Source: Dyadobacter sp. CY345 (GTDB lineage Bacteria; Bacteroidota; Bacteroidia; Cytophagales; Spirosomataceae). Taken from it: 64,000 bases of DNA. Location of the stretch: the NCBI RefSeq assembly GCF_021502725.1, contig NZ_JAKFFS010000003.1, forward strand, positions 248,001 to 312,000, written 5' to 3'. The translations under genes were made by a program, and so were the position numbers. The notes beneath the pieces are model-generated. The model did not search any database. It had not been told where the DNA came from and saw nothing but the letters and a program-made list of their open reading frames with translations. Shown one piece after another: positions 26,709 through 36,152 of this stretch (within the stretch, counting starts at the first letter, position 1; the number at the start of each line of letters is the position of its first letter).

Positions 26709-27304
26709 AACGTATAAGAAATAATTCTGGCCGGATTGCCGCGTACGATTGTTCCGTCCGCGATATTTTTGGTAACCACACTTCCGGCAGATATCAGGCA
26801 ATTTTTCCCAATTGATAAACCAGGAATTACAATACTTCCAATCCCGATCAATGTATTTTCGCCAATAGTAACATTCCCACCAAGCACAACACCCGGGGCG
26901 ATATGAACGAAATCTCCGATATGGCAATCATGATCCACAGAAGAAGATGTGTTAATAATAACATGTTTTCCAATCACTGCATCTGCTTGCACGACGGAGT
27001 TTTGCATCATGCAGCTGCCGGCTCCCATTTGCGCAGTATCATCCAAAACAGCAGATGGATGAATTATTTTCCCGAATTCATGCAGGATTTGTGTCGCTAA
27101 CCGCCTCCGGCTAAGATTATCACCTATGGCAATTATTAGCTTTTCATCCCGGAAAAGATTTGGGTTATATATGTTTGTTACCGGTGTTTCAAAAAGATAA
27201 TCTTTCAAAATATCATCATCAAAAATGGCCTCTATTTTGTGTCCACAGGCTTTTAAAATCGAAATGATCACTTTTGCATGTCCACCTGCGCCGTATACAA
27301 GCAT
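26705..27304 (-). CDS. PglD/NeuD-like sugar O/N-acyltransferase
   Basis: Acetyltransferase of 199 residues. An N-terminal Rossmann-like domain (MLVYGAGGHAKVI) precedes a left-handed beta-helix of hexapeptide repeats (about 95-195: VIGKHVIINTSSSVDHDCHIG, VTIGENTLIGIGSI). His-Asp in SVDHDCHIG fits the catalytic histidine of PglD. It ends with the family tail VVRGNPARIIS-type (TIVRGNPARIIS). It overlaps the aminotransferase gene by 4 nt and follows the sugar transferase by 42 nt, forming one operon. Confidence 0.9.
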   Translation of the reverse strand: MLVYGAGGHAKVIISILKACGHKIEAIFDDDILKDYLFETPVTNIYNPNLFRDEKLIIAIGDNLSRRRLATQILHEFGKIIHPSAVLDDTAQMGAGSCMMQNSVVQADAVIGKHVIINTSSSVDHDCHIGDFVHIAPGVVLGGNVTIGENTLIGIGSIVIPGLSIGKNCLISAGSVVTKNIADGTIVRGNPARIISYTL

Positions 27305-27346
27305 AATTTAGTTGTTGAAAAAGATTAGAAGATTATGGTTGTCAGC

Positions 27347-27946
27347 TTAACCGGTGAATTTTCCAGATACCTGATTTTCGTTTGAATTAATCCGCCTCGT
27401 AGAAAAAATTGTTCGAATCGTTAAAGACAAAATAATCAGGTCAGTTCCTAGCGATATGTTTTCCACGTACCACAAATCATAGGCAAATTTTTCATCCCAG
27501 CTGATTGAATTTCTTCCGTTAACCTGTGCCCATCCTGTGATTCCGGGTTTTACAGCATGTCTTCGCGATTGATTTTTCGTATAAAGGGGTAAATATTCCG
27601 GAAGCAATGGCCGCGGTCCAACAAGACTCATATCACCAATCAGGACATTCCAGAGTTGCGGCAGCTCGTCGAGAGAAGTTTGACGAAAAAATTTTCCAAG
27701 TATGGTTAATCTTTGCGAATCCGGGAGCGGGATACGGTTTTCGTCATTCAAATCCCTCATCGTTCGGAATTTGATGATTCGAAATATTTTTCCGTTCAAG
27801 CCCGGCCTGTATTGGCAAAAGAAAGGTTTTGTCTGACTAAAAAGATAAATGAGCAGGATCAATAAAAGAAAAAGCGGAGACAGGATGATTAGTCCTGCCG
27901 CCGCCATAATCACATCTATGAACCTTTTACCAAAATTTTTATACAT
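27347..27946 (-). CDS. Undecaprenyl-phosphate sugar phosphotransferase (PglC-like)
   Basis: Monotopic phosphoglycosyl transferase of 199 residues that starts glycan assembly by placing a sugar phosphate on undecaprenyl phosphate. It has one N-terminal reentrant hydrophobic segment (ILSPLFLLLILLIYLF), then FRIIKFRTM, TSLDELPQLWNVLIGDMSLVGPRP and KPGITGWAQVNGR. The catalytic DE pair is in SLDELPQ. The short length fits PglC, not the larger WbaP. First gene of the three-gene cassette. Confidence 0.92.
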   Translation of the reverse strand: MYKNFGKRFIDVIMAAAGLIILSPLFLLLILLIYLFSQTKPFFCQYRPGLNGKIFRIIKFRTMRDLNDENRIPLPDSQRLTILGKFFRQTSLDELPQLWNVLIGDMSLVGPRPLLPEYLPLYTKNQSRRHAVKPGITGWAQVNGRNSISWDEKFAYDLWYVENISLGTDLIILSLTIRTIFSTRRINSNENQVSGKFTG

Positions 27947-28004
27947 GTCAGAATTTATTAAGATGAATTAATAAATTTCAGACAAGCAATTTTCAATGAA
28001 TCAA

Positions 28005-30413
28005 TTAATACAAAGTCGGGAAATGGGATGGATCCGTTTCGTGCATCATGCCATAAGCTACTTCAACAATATCATCCATGTTCGGTTTTGTGAAATAATC
28101 ACCATCCGAACCATATGGAGGACGGTGTGGTTTTGCTGAAATCGTAACCGGAGCGGAATCAAGCCATCGGTAAGCATTTTGCTTTTCCAAAACTTGCTGC
28201 ATCATATACGCCGAAGCACTTCCGGGAACATCTTCATCGGCAAAAATAACACGGTTTGTTTTCTTAATCGATTCCAAAATCCGGCTGTTAATATCGAATG
28301 GCAATAATGTCTGCACATCAATGACTTCGATTTCAATTCCCAGATTATGTAATTGCGTTGCTGCCTCCATAACTATACGGCACATGGAGCCATAAGTAAC
28401 GACAGTAACATCTTTTCCTTCGCGAAGAGTCTCCGGCTCGCCAAGCGGAATACAAATTTCCCCGATATTATCCGGCAGCATTTCCTTCTGACGATAAGCG
28501 TTAAGCGGTTCAACAACCAAAGCCGGATCGTCTCCTTTCATTAAAGTATTGTAAAATCCGGCTGCCTGTGTAAAGTTTCTCGGGACAATTACGTGCATAC
28601 CACGAACGCTGCTGAGCATCGTGCCCATCGGAGAACCCGAGTGCCAGATTCCTTCCAGACGATGACCTCTTGTTCGGATAATCAAGGGCGCTTTTTGCCC
28701 TCCCGCAGTACGATAACGGAGACTTGCAAGGTCATCTGTGAGCGTTGCCAGAGCATAATAGATATAATCAAAATACTGGATCTCAACAATCGGGCGCAAA
28801 CCACGCATGGCCATACCAATTCCCTGTCCAATAATCGTTGTTTCGCGAATTCCGGTATCAGTAATTCTCAATTCACCGAATTTTTCCTGTAAACCTGCCA
28901 GTCCCTGATTTACGTCACCAATCATTCCGACGTCTTCTCCAATCGCGAGAACGCGCGGGTCGCGGGCAAATAAGGCACTAAAATAAGAACGGATCACTTC
29001 ACGGCCGTCAACGGTTAAACTTTCGTCTGAAAAAACAGGATTGACCGGAGGGACATTCAGAGGAGATAAATCAGATTCGCTATATAGCTGCGAATTATAT
29101 CGGTGCGCATTTTCTTTAAGTGCATTTTGAAGCCATTCCTGTAAAACAACTCTGGAAGGCGTATTTTCGTTACGAACCGTCCGAAGTGCTTTTCTCACAC
29201 TCACAACATTATCGCGGCGGACCGGATAGTATGTCTTACTTAATTCCGAAGCAATGCCGGATAATTCCTCTGAAAAAATACTTTCTTTCGCCGTAGTTTC
29301 CAGGAGTCCGATGGTTTGCTGATGTTCGGCGTCGAGGTCTTTCCGGTAAGCTTTCCAGGCCAGGTTGCGCGATTCTCTGGCTGTTTCTTTCGCATCATTT
29401 TCAATGCGTTCCAGCTCTTCGTCCGTTGCATAACCATTCTTCAGAATCCAGTTACGGAAATGCGCGTTGCAATCACGTTCATTTTCCCAGTGGAGTCGCT
29501 GTTTGGATTTATATCTTTCATGCGAGCCGGAGGAAGAATGCCCTTGCGGCTGCGTTAGTTCGGTCACGTGGATTAAAACAGGCACTTGTTCCGTTCTGCA
29601 TAATTCCGCCGCCTTTTGATATGTTTCAATTAAAACCGGATAATCCCAGCCTTTCACTGTAATAATTTCAAGACCGGCTTCCTCTTCATTTCTTTGTAAA
29701 CCACCCAACGCTTTTGAAATGCTCGATTTTGTAGTTTGGTATTCAATCGGTACAGAAATACCATATCCATCATCCCAAACAGACATCAGCAAAGGAATTT
29801 GTAAAACTCCTGCCGCATTCATCGATTCCCAAAACATACCCTGAGACGTTGATGCGTCACCGATCGTAGCAAAAACGATCTCATTTCCTTTGTTAGAAAA
29901 TGTTGTTAAATTTTGAATGTCTTTGTTAGCACGATAAAGTTTCGACGCATATGCCAAACCTAATGCACGAGGAATTTGCCCGGCCGTCGGGGATATGTCA
30001 CATACAGAATTGAAAAGTTTTGTCTGGTCAAGCCAATGGCCATTTTCATCCAGCCAGCGGGTTGAAAAGTGACCGTTCATCGAGCGGCCGCCCGTATGCG
30101 GTTCATGCTCCAAATCAGCATGTGCATACATTTGAGCAAAAAACTGCCGCCAGGTTAAATTTCCCAGATAGGCTTCAATGGTCTGGTCTCTATAATATCC
30201 TGAACGAAAATCTCCTAATTTGAAAGCTCTTGCCAATGCAATCTGAGCCACTTCTTTCCCATCTCCGAATATCCCGAATTTGGACCGGCCACCCATTGTA
30301 TCCTTTCTCCCCAACAAGCTTACCTGCCGACTTTCACAAGCCAGGCGGTAGTCGTCTGTTATATTTTCTTTACTCAAAACACTGGTACCGGTCAAACTAT
30401 CATTTAGAAGCAT
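28005..30413 (-). CDS. 2-oxoacid dehydrogenase E1, fused alpha and beta subunits
   Basis: Thiamine-diphosphate enzyme of about 802 residues that decarboxylates branched-chain 2-oxoacids or pyruvate. The N-terminal alpha half has the TPP motif GDASTSQGMFWESMN (about 190) and HVTELTQPQGHSSSGSHERY. The beta half (about 465-802) has AIGEDVGMIGDVNQG, ITDTGIRETTIIGQGIGMAMRG and VVTYGSMCR. The ATG at 30413 is preferred to a TTG two codons earlier. Fusion of alpha and beta is common in Bacteroidota. E2 and E3 are not nearby; 2-oxoisovalerate is the likeliest substrate, unproven. Confidence 0.88.
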   Translation of the reverse strand: MLLNDSLTGTSVLSKENITDDYRLACESRQVSLLGRKDTMGGRSKFGIFGDGKEVAQIALARAFKLGDFRSGYYRDQTIEAYLGNLTWRQFFAQMYAHADLEHEPHTGGRSMNGHFSTRWLDENGHWLDQTKLFNSVCDISPTAGQIPRALGLAYASKLYRANKDIQNLTTFSNKGNEIVFATIGDASTSQGMFWESMNAAGVLQIPLLMSVWDDGYGISVPIEYQTTKSSISKALGGLQRNEEEAGLEIITVKGWDYPVLIETYQKAAELCRTEQVPVLIHVTELTQPQGHSSSGSHERYKSKQRLHWENERDCNAHFRNWILKNGYATDEELERIENDAKETARESRNLAWKAYRKDLDAEHQQTIGLLETTAKESIFSEELSGIASELSKTYYPVRRDNVVSVRKALRTVRNENTPSRVVLQEWLQNALKENAHRYNSQLYSESDLSPLNVPPVNPVFSDESLTVDGREVIRSYFSALFARDPRVLAIGEDVGMIGDVNQGLAGLQEKFGELRITDTGIRETTIIGQGIGMAMRGLRPIVEIQYFDYIYYALATLTDDLASLRYRTAGGQKAPLIIRTRGHRLEGIWHSGSPMGTMLSSVRGMHVIVPRNFTQAAGFYNTLMKGDDPALVVEPLNAYRQKEMLPDNIGEICIPLGEPETLREGKDVTVVTYGSMCRIVMEAATQLHNLGIEIEVIDVQTLLPFDINSRILESIKKTNRVIFADEDVPGSASAYMMQQVLEKQNAYRWLDSAPVTISAKPHRPPYGSDGDYFTKPNMDDIVEVAYGMMHETDPSHFPTLY

Positions 30414-30526
30414 AAGCAAACGTTACGGGTTGAAACCGTAGTTAAGTTACATTTTTTTATAATGCACGCCAAAATTATGCAGGAAAATAATAATCATAAC
30501 AATGAATCATAATAAGTTTGAAAGCA

Positions 30527-30558
30527 TTGTTAATATAGGTTAATGTTTACTAAATTTC
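30527..30558 (+). promoter_or_regulatory. Putative promoter of DUF1573 gene
   Basis: TTG (30527-30529), a 21-nt spacer, then TAAATTTC (30551-30558), one mismatch from TAnnTTTG. It lies 63 nt before the ATG. Confidence 0.4.
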
Positions 30559-30621
30559 GTTTTAATAATTTAATCTTGTTATTTAATTTAATTTTACACA
30601 ATTAACAATACCACTACAACT

Positions 30622-31017
30622 ATGAAAGTATTCTTTTCAGCGCTGGTTTTACTTGTTGGTTTGACCACAGTTAGTTTTGCTCAGAAAGGTGTTTTGAAGT
30701 TCAAAGAAGAAACACACAAGTTTGGTAAAGTACCACAAGGCGTTCCTGTAACGAACGAATTCGTATTTACAAATACAGGTACTGATCCTGTTGTGATTTC
30801 TAACGTAACGGTATCTTGCGGATGTACTACGCCGGTTTGGTCAAAAGCACCTGTATTGCCAGGGAAAACTGGAATAATCAAAGCAACTTTTAATGCTGCT
30901 GCTGCTGGTTCTTTCAACAAGCCTGTAACTGTTTTCAGTAACACAGAAGGCGGATCTATTACTTTGTATTTGAATGGAGAAGTTGTTGCCAAAGACGCAA
31001 AAGCTTCAACGAAGTAA
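30622..31017 (+). CDS. DUF1573 secreted protein
   Basis: Exported 131-residue protein: signal peptide ending SFAQ at about residue 20, then one DUF1573 Ig-like domain with FKEETHKFGKVPQG, FVFTNTGTDPVVISNVTVSCGCTTP and the closing TVFSNTEGGSITLYLNGEV. The SCGCTTP cysteine pair is the family hallmark. The family is large in Bacteroidota and its function is not established. It has its own promoter-like sequence and terminator. Confidence 0.9.
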   Translation: MKVFFSALVLLVGLTTVSFAQKGVLKFKEETHKFGKVPQGVPVTNEFVFTNTGTDPVVISNVTVSCGCTTPVWSKAPVLPGKTGIIKATFNAAAAGSFNKPVTVFSNTEGGSITLYLNGEVVAKDAKASTK

Positions 31018-31040
31018 CATTTCTTTAAAAGATTATAATG

Positions 31041-31070
31041 AAGCCGGCCCGCAAGGTCGGCTTTTTGTTT
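31041..31070 (+). terminator. Terminator after DUF1573 gene
   Basis: AAGCCGgCC, CGCAA loop, GGtCGGCTT, then TTTGTTTTTT. Confidence 0.8.
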
Positions 31071-31117
31071 TTTCAAACTAAAAAAACGAAAAGCCCGAGA
31101 TCAATTTTCAACCTTAT

Positions 31118-31130
31118 GCTAAAAGCTAAC
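31118..31130 (-). repeat. Short dispersed repeat unit
   Basis: On the minus strand GTTAGCTTTTAGC, an exact 13-bp match to the plus strand at 4766-4778 beside rimO. Related AGC/GGC-rich sequence occurs in the inverted repeat at 62457-62532. Confidence 0.45.
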
Positions 31131-31151
31131 AGCTAAACACCAATAGCTCAA

Positions 31152-34049
31152 TTAATATGCTGCGCGATCCTGGAATGAACGTCTTCTGGTAAGTTTCAAG
31201 TCCTGAAGAATACTTGATTTTACTTTCAGCAGGAAGTTGTAATTGCTCACACGTGAAGCGCTTCCGGCGAAAGGCGTCCAGCTGAAGCTCATATCCCAGC
31301 AGTGTAAATCGCGGTAAAGTGTCAGCGTTGTGATAGAAGGTTTGAATGCTGTGAAGTCAAAACCGGTGGTAACACTGATTTTAAAATTAGTTGATAAACT
31401 TAAATCACCAGTTGCGTTAATAGTCTGAATCAGCTGTGCATTGGACAAACCAGGTTTGGTAAGTCCAAAGTTATAATTAAGAGAAACATTCCACGGAATG
31501 CTAAAATCAACATACAGGTCAGCATTTCGCTGAATAAATTCCTTCTGATCTTCTGTCGCCGTAGTATTTGGTCCGGGTGTAACTCTTTGCTTATCCTTGC
31601 CTTTTGGAGAAAAACTCGTCCCCAGCGTAAAACCTAAATTTTGAAGATTTGCCAGTCCTTGTCCTTTTGTTATTGCAAACTGATTTATTTTATAGCCTGT
31701 TTGGTTGGCCGATCGTACCGTCGGATCCAGCACATAAGCATAAGGGTCCAGGTTTGCGTTAAAGTTCAGATTTAGATTTTTACCAATTCTTGCATTCGCG
31801 TTGACTGTGATATTTGAAAGTTTCAGAGAGTCAGCCAAAAGGTTATAACTTCCGCCAAAACTAAGGTTATCCAATAGCGAAACCTTCTCAAACTGCGCCG
31901 CTGCCGTATCACTTTTTGATTTCAGTTTCATCTCGAAAGAATTATTCAGACTGAATGAAATGACACTGGAAGCTCTTCCATTGCTCACACCATTTCCAAC
32001 CCCACGATAGCGGGATAATTTCTGGGTTTCGCCAAGTTCGTTGATCTGCACGGTTTGATAAAAGCCGTAGTTGTCGCCCGTAAAATCGGGAGTGTAGCTA
32101 TATGAAAGCGTTGGGATTACGGTATGGCGAATTGCTTCAAGACGTTTTCCCCGTACAAAAAATGTACCATAAAAACGCGTATTCATGCCTGCACCAAAGG
32201 AATAGGCATATTCATTGCCGACTTTATTGATGGTGTCAATACGAACTGTATTACCTCCGCGATATGAATATTGGTATTGTTTGGTATAGATCTGGCCAGT
32301 TAGTGATAAGCTTGGTGTAAGGTTTATAAAATTTAATATTTTAAAGTTTGGGAGTGAGATCGGCAAACTGTAACGTCCTGTGAACTGAGCATCTTTTGCA
32401 AACTGCGGTAAATTGTCCAGGTTAAAAGGAAGCACCGTCGGCAATGCGTTGCCGGCAGTATCTATCGTCGCTCTCAACTGATTGCCCACCCGGAAACCGA
32501 GGCGCGAATAAGTTGTATCAATGGAAGTAAGCGAGTTTGTTAATGTATAGTTTCCACTAAAATCCAACCCCAGACGGAAACTGTCATACCATCTGGCACG
32601 ACCGCCGTTTAATGCAAAAGGAGCAATCTGGTTTACCCCAAAACTGAAATCGGAAGAAATATTGGTAGTTCCGCCTTCACGCAGCTGCGTTGTGGGGTTT
32701 ATCTGTCCGAAGTTTTGATTCACACGTAAACTGGCAGCAGCACGCATATATTGTCCCAAAGTTCTGTTGTATTGCACCGAGGAACTTGCGACGTTAGAAA
32801 TATATCTGGACGTATTTTGTTCCTGCAACTGGTTATAACTATTGCTGCTAACATTCACGTTTGCAGAAAAAGTTGAGTTGCCGCGTGGCTTCGGCGCGTG
32901 TGACCATACCAAACTAAAATCATTGGTTCCCCCCACACCAACAAGATTCTGAATTTCGTCACTTGATCTGTTTTTGTTGAAGCGGAAGGAAAAATTTCCT
33001 GTATACTGATAACGTCTTGAATAAGAAGTAGCCAATCCCAATCCCCAACTTCCTGTTGAATAAATTTGACCCGTTACCGCAGCGTTTATATATTCACTGA
33101 TTGCAAAATAATATCCCCCGTCACGCAGATAAAATCCGCGGCCGTTCGGTTCTTGTCCATAAGTTGGGAAAATGATACCCGAAGTTCCTGCTTCTTTCTT
33201 TTTTGGAAAAGGGAAAAAACCAAAAGGTATGACAATTGGAAGCGGCACATCTGCTATAACCAGATTGAAAGGCCCGGAAACCACCGACTTTTTGTCCACC
33301 ATTTTTATCTTTGGTGCATTGATATAAAAGTGCGGATGTGTAAGATTACAAGTTGTGTAAATAGATTTTTGAATGTAAAAATTGCCTTCAGTATCCTTTT
33401 TGACACGGTCTCCCCTGACATTTCCATCACCCTGCTGCGTGACGATCCCACGGATAATCGCTTTTTTAGATTTGAAATTGTAGCGGATTTCCTTTGTATT
33501 ATACATCTCTGGCCCGTCCTGGAAAATAGGTTCGCCGATCATTTTTTTGCTCGTTGAATCGTAATCTCCATGCGCCATCACCTCATTTGTTACCCAATTC
33601 AGACGGATATAATTTGCTTTTAGGTTGATCGTGCCATAATTTACCTCCGCGTTACCATAAAGATGGACCTGTTTGAGCACAACATCCATGATTGTAGAAT
33701 CTTCGGCAGTATATTTGACAACGTTTTGAAGGTCGTCCGGATTAGAAGTAGTGTCAGTTGCGGCAGAATCAGCCAGGGCAATACCGTTTCTAAGTCCTAG
33801 TGAATCCAGGGCTGTCGAATCGCTATTTATTAATGTATCGGCTACGGCAACAATATCGCCGGCTGCCTTCAATACCAAAGCAGGTTTCTCTGCCGCCGTA
33901 GGCGCAGAATTTTTAGATTTGGCTTTCGACTTAAGAGGATCTTTACCGGATCGTTTTGTGCGCTGCTGGACACATGCCATTGTGCCAAATATTAAAAACG
34001 CAACAAGTCCTAACGATATAATAATCGCCTTTTTTTTCAGTTCTAACAA
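31152..34049 (-). CDS. lptD: LptD-like LPS assembly outer membrane protein
   Basis: Large outer membrane protein of 965 residues resembling the LptD/OstA family that inserts lipopolysaccharide. A lipoprotein-like signal ends GTMAC near residue 26. A disordered Ser/Ala/Asp-rich stretch (about 35-105) precedes an OstA-like beta-taco domain (VHLYGNAEVNYGTINLKANYIRLNW, about 125-260). A long beta-barrel with alternating YSxxxxSxxxxF strands runs to the aromatic C-terminus. The start codon is a TTG at 34049; no in-frame ATG is available. It is divergent from the amidase gene. The Bacteroidota-type protein lacks the canonical Proteobacterial cysteine layout. Confidence 0.85.
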   Translation of the reverse strand: MLELKKKAIIISLGLVAFLIFGTMACVQQRTKRSGKDPLKSKAKSKNSAPTAAEKPALVLKAAGDIVAVADTLINSDSTALDSLGLRNGIALADSAATDTTSNPDDLQNVVKYTAEDSTIMDVVLKQVHLYGNAEVNYGTINLKANYIRLNWVTNEVMAHGDYDSTSKKMIGEPIFQDGPEMYNTKEIRYNFKSKKAIIRGIVTQQGDGNVRGDRVKKDTEGNFYIQKSIYTTCNLTHPHFYINAPKIKMVDKKSVVSGPFNLVIADVPLPIVIPFGFFPFPKKKEAGTSGIIFPTYGQEPNGRGFYLRDGGYYFAISEYINAAVTGQIYSTGSWGLGLATSYSRRYQYTGNFSFRFNKNRSSDEIQNLVGVGGTNDFSLVWSHAPKPRGNSTFSANVNVSSNSYNQLQEQNTSRYISNVASSSVQYNRTLGQYMRAAASLRVNQNFGQINPTTQLREGGTTNISSDFSFGVNQIAPFALNGGRARWYDSFRLGLDFSGNYTLTNSLTSIDTTYSRLGFRVGNQLRATIDTAGNALPTVLPFNLDNLPQFAKDAQFTGRYSLPISLPNFKILNFINLTPSLSLTGQIYTKQYQYSYRGGNTVRIDTINKVGNEYAYSFGAGMNTRFYGTFFVRGKRLEAIRHTVIPTLSYSYTPDFTGDNYGFYQTVQINELGETQKLSRYRGVGNGVSNGRASSVISFSLNNSFEMKLKSKSDTAAAQFEKVSLLDNLSFGGSYNLLADSLKLSNITVNANARIGKNLNLNFNANLDPYAYVLDPTVRSANQTGYKINQFAITKGQGLANLQNLGFTLGTSFSPKGKDKQRVTPGPNTTATEDQKEFIQRNADLYVDFSIPWNVSLNYNFGLTKPGLSNAQLIQTINATGDLSLSTNFKISVTTGFDFTAFKPSITTLTLYRDLHCWDMSFSWTPFAGSASRVSNYNFLLKVKSSILQDLKLTRRRSFQDRAAY

Positions 34050-34055
34050 ATAGAG

Positions 34056-34063
34056 TATTTTTG
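34056..34063 (+). promoter_or_regulatory. Putative -7 box for amidase gene
   Basis: TATTTTTG followed by CATA fits TAnnTTTG, 61 nt before the amidase ATG and within the lptD-amidase divergent spacer. Confidence 0.45.
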
Positions 34064-34124
34064 CATAACGAATGTCAAAATTAGCAGAGAAACTCCTAAA
34101 GAATAACGCCGTAACTAAAAAATA

Positions 34125-34922
34125 ATGTTAAAAGTTCTTAAAATCTTAATTGCAGCGAGTTGTATGACCCTGAGTCTCGCTTTTGCCTTTAAAGAAATAC
34201 CAGCTTCTGCCAAAGTACAAAGCAAGGTTAATGTAGTCGTCATTGATGCCGGTCACGGAGGTCACGACATAGGAACTCGCGGCCGGAAGGCGAAAGAAGC
34301 CAATGTTGCATTAAGAATAGCCCTGGCGCTTGGAAAAAAAATAAAAGCGGAAACACCGGATGTCAGGGTTCTTTACACACGGGATTCTGACGAATTTATT
34401 GAATTAGCTGAGCGTTCTGCTTTTGCAAACAGGAATAATGCGGACCTGTTTATTTCAATCCATTGCAATTCTACACCAAATTCACACTCGGTTAGAGGAA
34501 CTGAGACGTACGTGATGGGGTTACACAAGACAAACGGTAACCTGGAAGTTGCAAAACGGGAGAACTCAGTAATTTTAAAGGAAACGAATTACAAGCAAAA
34601 ATATAAAGGCTTTGATCCGGACTCTCCGTTGGCGCATATTATGCTTGCCAATTATCAGAGCGCATTTATTTCAAGCAGTCTGCGTTTTGCTGATAGTGTG
34701 GAAAGAAAGTTTCAATCAGTTTCCGACCGTTCCAGCCGTGGGGTAAAGCAGGCAGGATTTCTGGTATTGTGGAGAACGACAATGCCAAGTGTTCTGATAG
34801 AGACAGGATTTTTATCAACGCCGGAGGAAGAAGAGTATTTGAATTCTGATGAGGGCCAGGATGAAGTTGCGCAGTCAATTCTGGAGGCATTTAAGGTGTA
34901 TAAAAAACAGATGGATAATTAA
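34125..34922 (+). CDS. N-acetylmuramoyl-L-alanine amidase
   Basis: Zinc amidase that cleaves the bond between MurNAc and the peptide stem. The 265 residues have a signal peptide (about 1-28) and an Amidase_3 domain. Zinc ligands are visible in VVIDAGHGGHDIGTRG (His) and LFISIHCNSTPN (His), and the catalytic glutamate in PSVLIETGFLSTPEEEEYL. A histidine plus arginine-rich insert (about 128-165) is normal for the AmiC type. It stands between divergent lptD and mlaD-like genes in an envelope cluster. Confidence 0.92.
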   Translation: MLKVLKILIAASCMTLSLAFAFKEIPASAKVQSKVNVVVIDAGHGGHDIGTRGRKAKEANVALRIALALGKKIKAETPDVRVLYTRDSDEFIELAERSAFANRNNADLFISIHCNSTPNSHSVRGTETYVMGLHKTNGNLEVAKRENSVILKETNYKQKYKGFDPDSPLAHIMLANYQSAFISSSLRFADSVERKFQSVSDRSSRGVKQAGFLVLWRTTMPSVLIETGFLSTPEEEEYLNSDEGQDEVAQSILEAFKVYKKQMDN

Positions 34923-35045
34923 GATTTCAAAATTAAAATCCGTTATGACATCGGTCTCATAACCGTTTTGAAAATCAATTTTTTGTAAACATTTATATTA
35001 TTTTGAGCTTAGGACGGAAGTCGCGGGCTGTTTAATACTCACTTC

Positions 35046-36014
35046 ATGAAGCTATCTAAAGAAGCAAAAGTCGGGTTAATGGCTGTTTTGGCAATGGTGT
35101 TGTTATATTTTGGTTTTCATATCCTAAAAGGCTCCGACGTATTTTCAAGAACATATAAGTACTACGTGATTTATGATAATATCGACGGACTTACGGCATC
35201 TAACCCTGTCTTATTGAATGGTTTAAACGTAGGACGTGTTCAGGAAATAAAATTATTACAAGATCAGAAGAATTATTTGTTGGTAACGCTCGACGTACAA
35301 AAAGGTATTGTTCTTCCAAAAGGAACTGTTGCGCTGCTTGCTGATGGCGGGTTATTGGGAGGCAAGGTTATCCACTTATCAATTGGCAGTTCTTCCGTTA
35401 ATTTACAAGATAATGATACGCTGATCGGAAAACGTGAGGCTGGGATTTCTGCACTTTTACAAGAAAAAGCTTTGCCGCTTGTTACACATGCGGACTCCTT
35501 GGTGCTGAATCTTTCAGCCGTTGCCGAAGGTTTTGAAGAAACCGGAAAAATCCTTAACCAGATGATACGTAATTATGATCAGACAGGAAATGAAGTTCAG
35601 GGACTGGTAACTGAAAACCGCAAAAATCTTTTGGTGATAACTTCCAATCTGAATAAATTATCAACATCTTTGGTTGAAACAGAAAAAGGTCTGAAACCGC
35701 TTCTGGACAAAACCGGATCGCTTGCTGATTCACTTAATGCATTACGACTGGGAGAAACCGTTCAAAACGCAAATCGGACTATCTCTGAACTGCGCAAGCT
35801 GCTAGCCAGCGTAGAATCTGGAAAAGGGACCGCAGGGAAACTTATCAAAGATGAAACGCTTTATAATAATCTTAACAGTACAATGGTTAGTCTGAATAAA
35901 TTAATGACTAATTTACGCGAACATCCAAAACGTTACGTCCATTTATCAGTTTTTGGTAAAAAAGACAAGGGTCCGTCTGAATCGCTGTTAGACACGACAA
36001 CAAAAATTAAATAG
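35046..36014 (+). CDS. MlaD family (MCE domain) lipid transport protein
   Basis: Inner-membrane-anchored MCE protein of 322 residues: one N-terminal helix (about 10-27), an MCE domain (about 35-115: YYVIYDNIDGLTASNPVLLNGLNVGRV, LLADGGLLGGKVIHL), then a long helical region (about 140-300) typical of periplasm-spanning MlaD or Pqi-like proteins. It probably binds phospholipid in a Mla-type transport path. The MlaE and MlaF partners are not in the window. It is followed by a hairpin terminator. Confidence 0.88.
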   Translation: MKLSKEAKVGLMAVLAMVLLYFGFHILKGSDVFSRTYKYYVIYDNIDGLTASNPVLLNGLNVGRVQEIKLLQDQKNYLLVTLDVQKGIVLPKGTVALLADGGLLGGKVIHLSIGSSSVNLQDNDTLIGKREAGISALLQEKALPLVTHADSLVLNLSAVAEGFEETGKILNQMIRNYDQTGNEVQGLVTENRKNLLVITSNLNKLSTSLVETEKGLKPLLDKTGSLADSLNALRLGETVQNANRTISELRKLLASVESGKGTAGKLIKDETLYNNLNSTMVSLNKLMTNLREHPKRYVHLSVFGKKDKGPSESLLDTTTKIK

Positions 36015-36042
36015 AAGTTACAGGTTAAGGTTCAAATATAGA

Positions 36043-36075
36043 GAAAGTCGTTTGCGTCAGCAGACGACTTTTTTG
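36043..36075 (+). terminator. Terminator after mlaD-like gene
   Basis: AAAGTCGTtTGC and GCAgACGACTTTTTT arms around GTCA. Confidence 0.85.
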
Positions 36076-36152
36076 CTTTTGATAGCAAAGGTTCCAAGAA
36101 ATTTCTATCTTGAAATTGAAATAATGATGTTTCAAATACATTTCATCAGGTT

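Noticed and set aside
26708..26927. Longer start for the DegT aminotransferase
   Set aside because: The extra N-terminal segment runs through the acyltransferase gene and has no homology; the family begins at the ATG at 26708.
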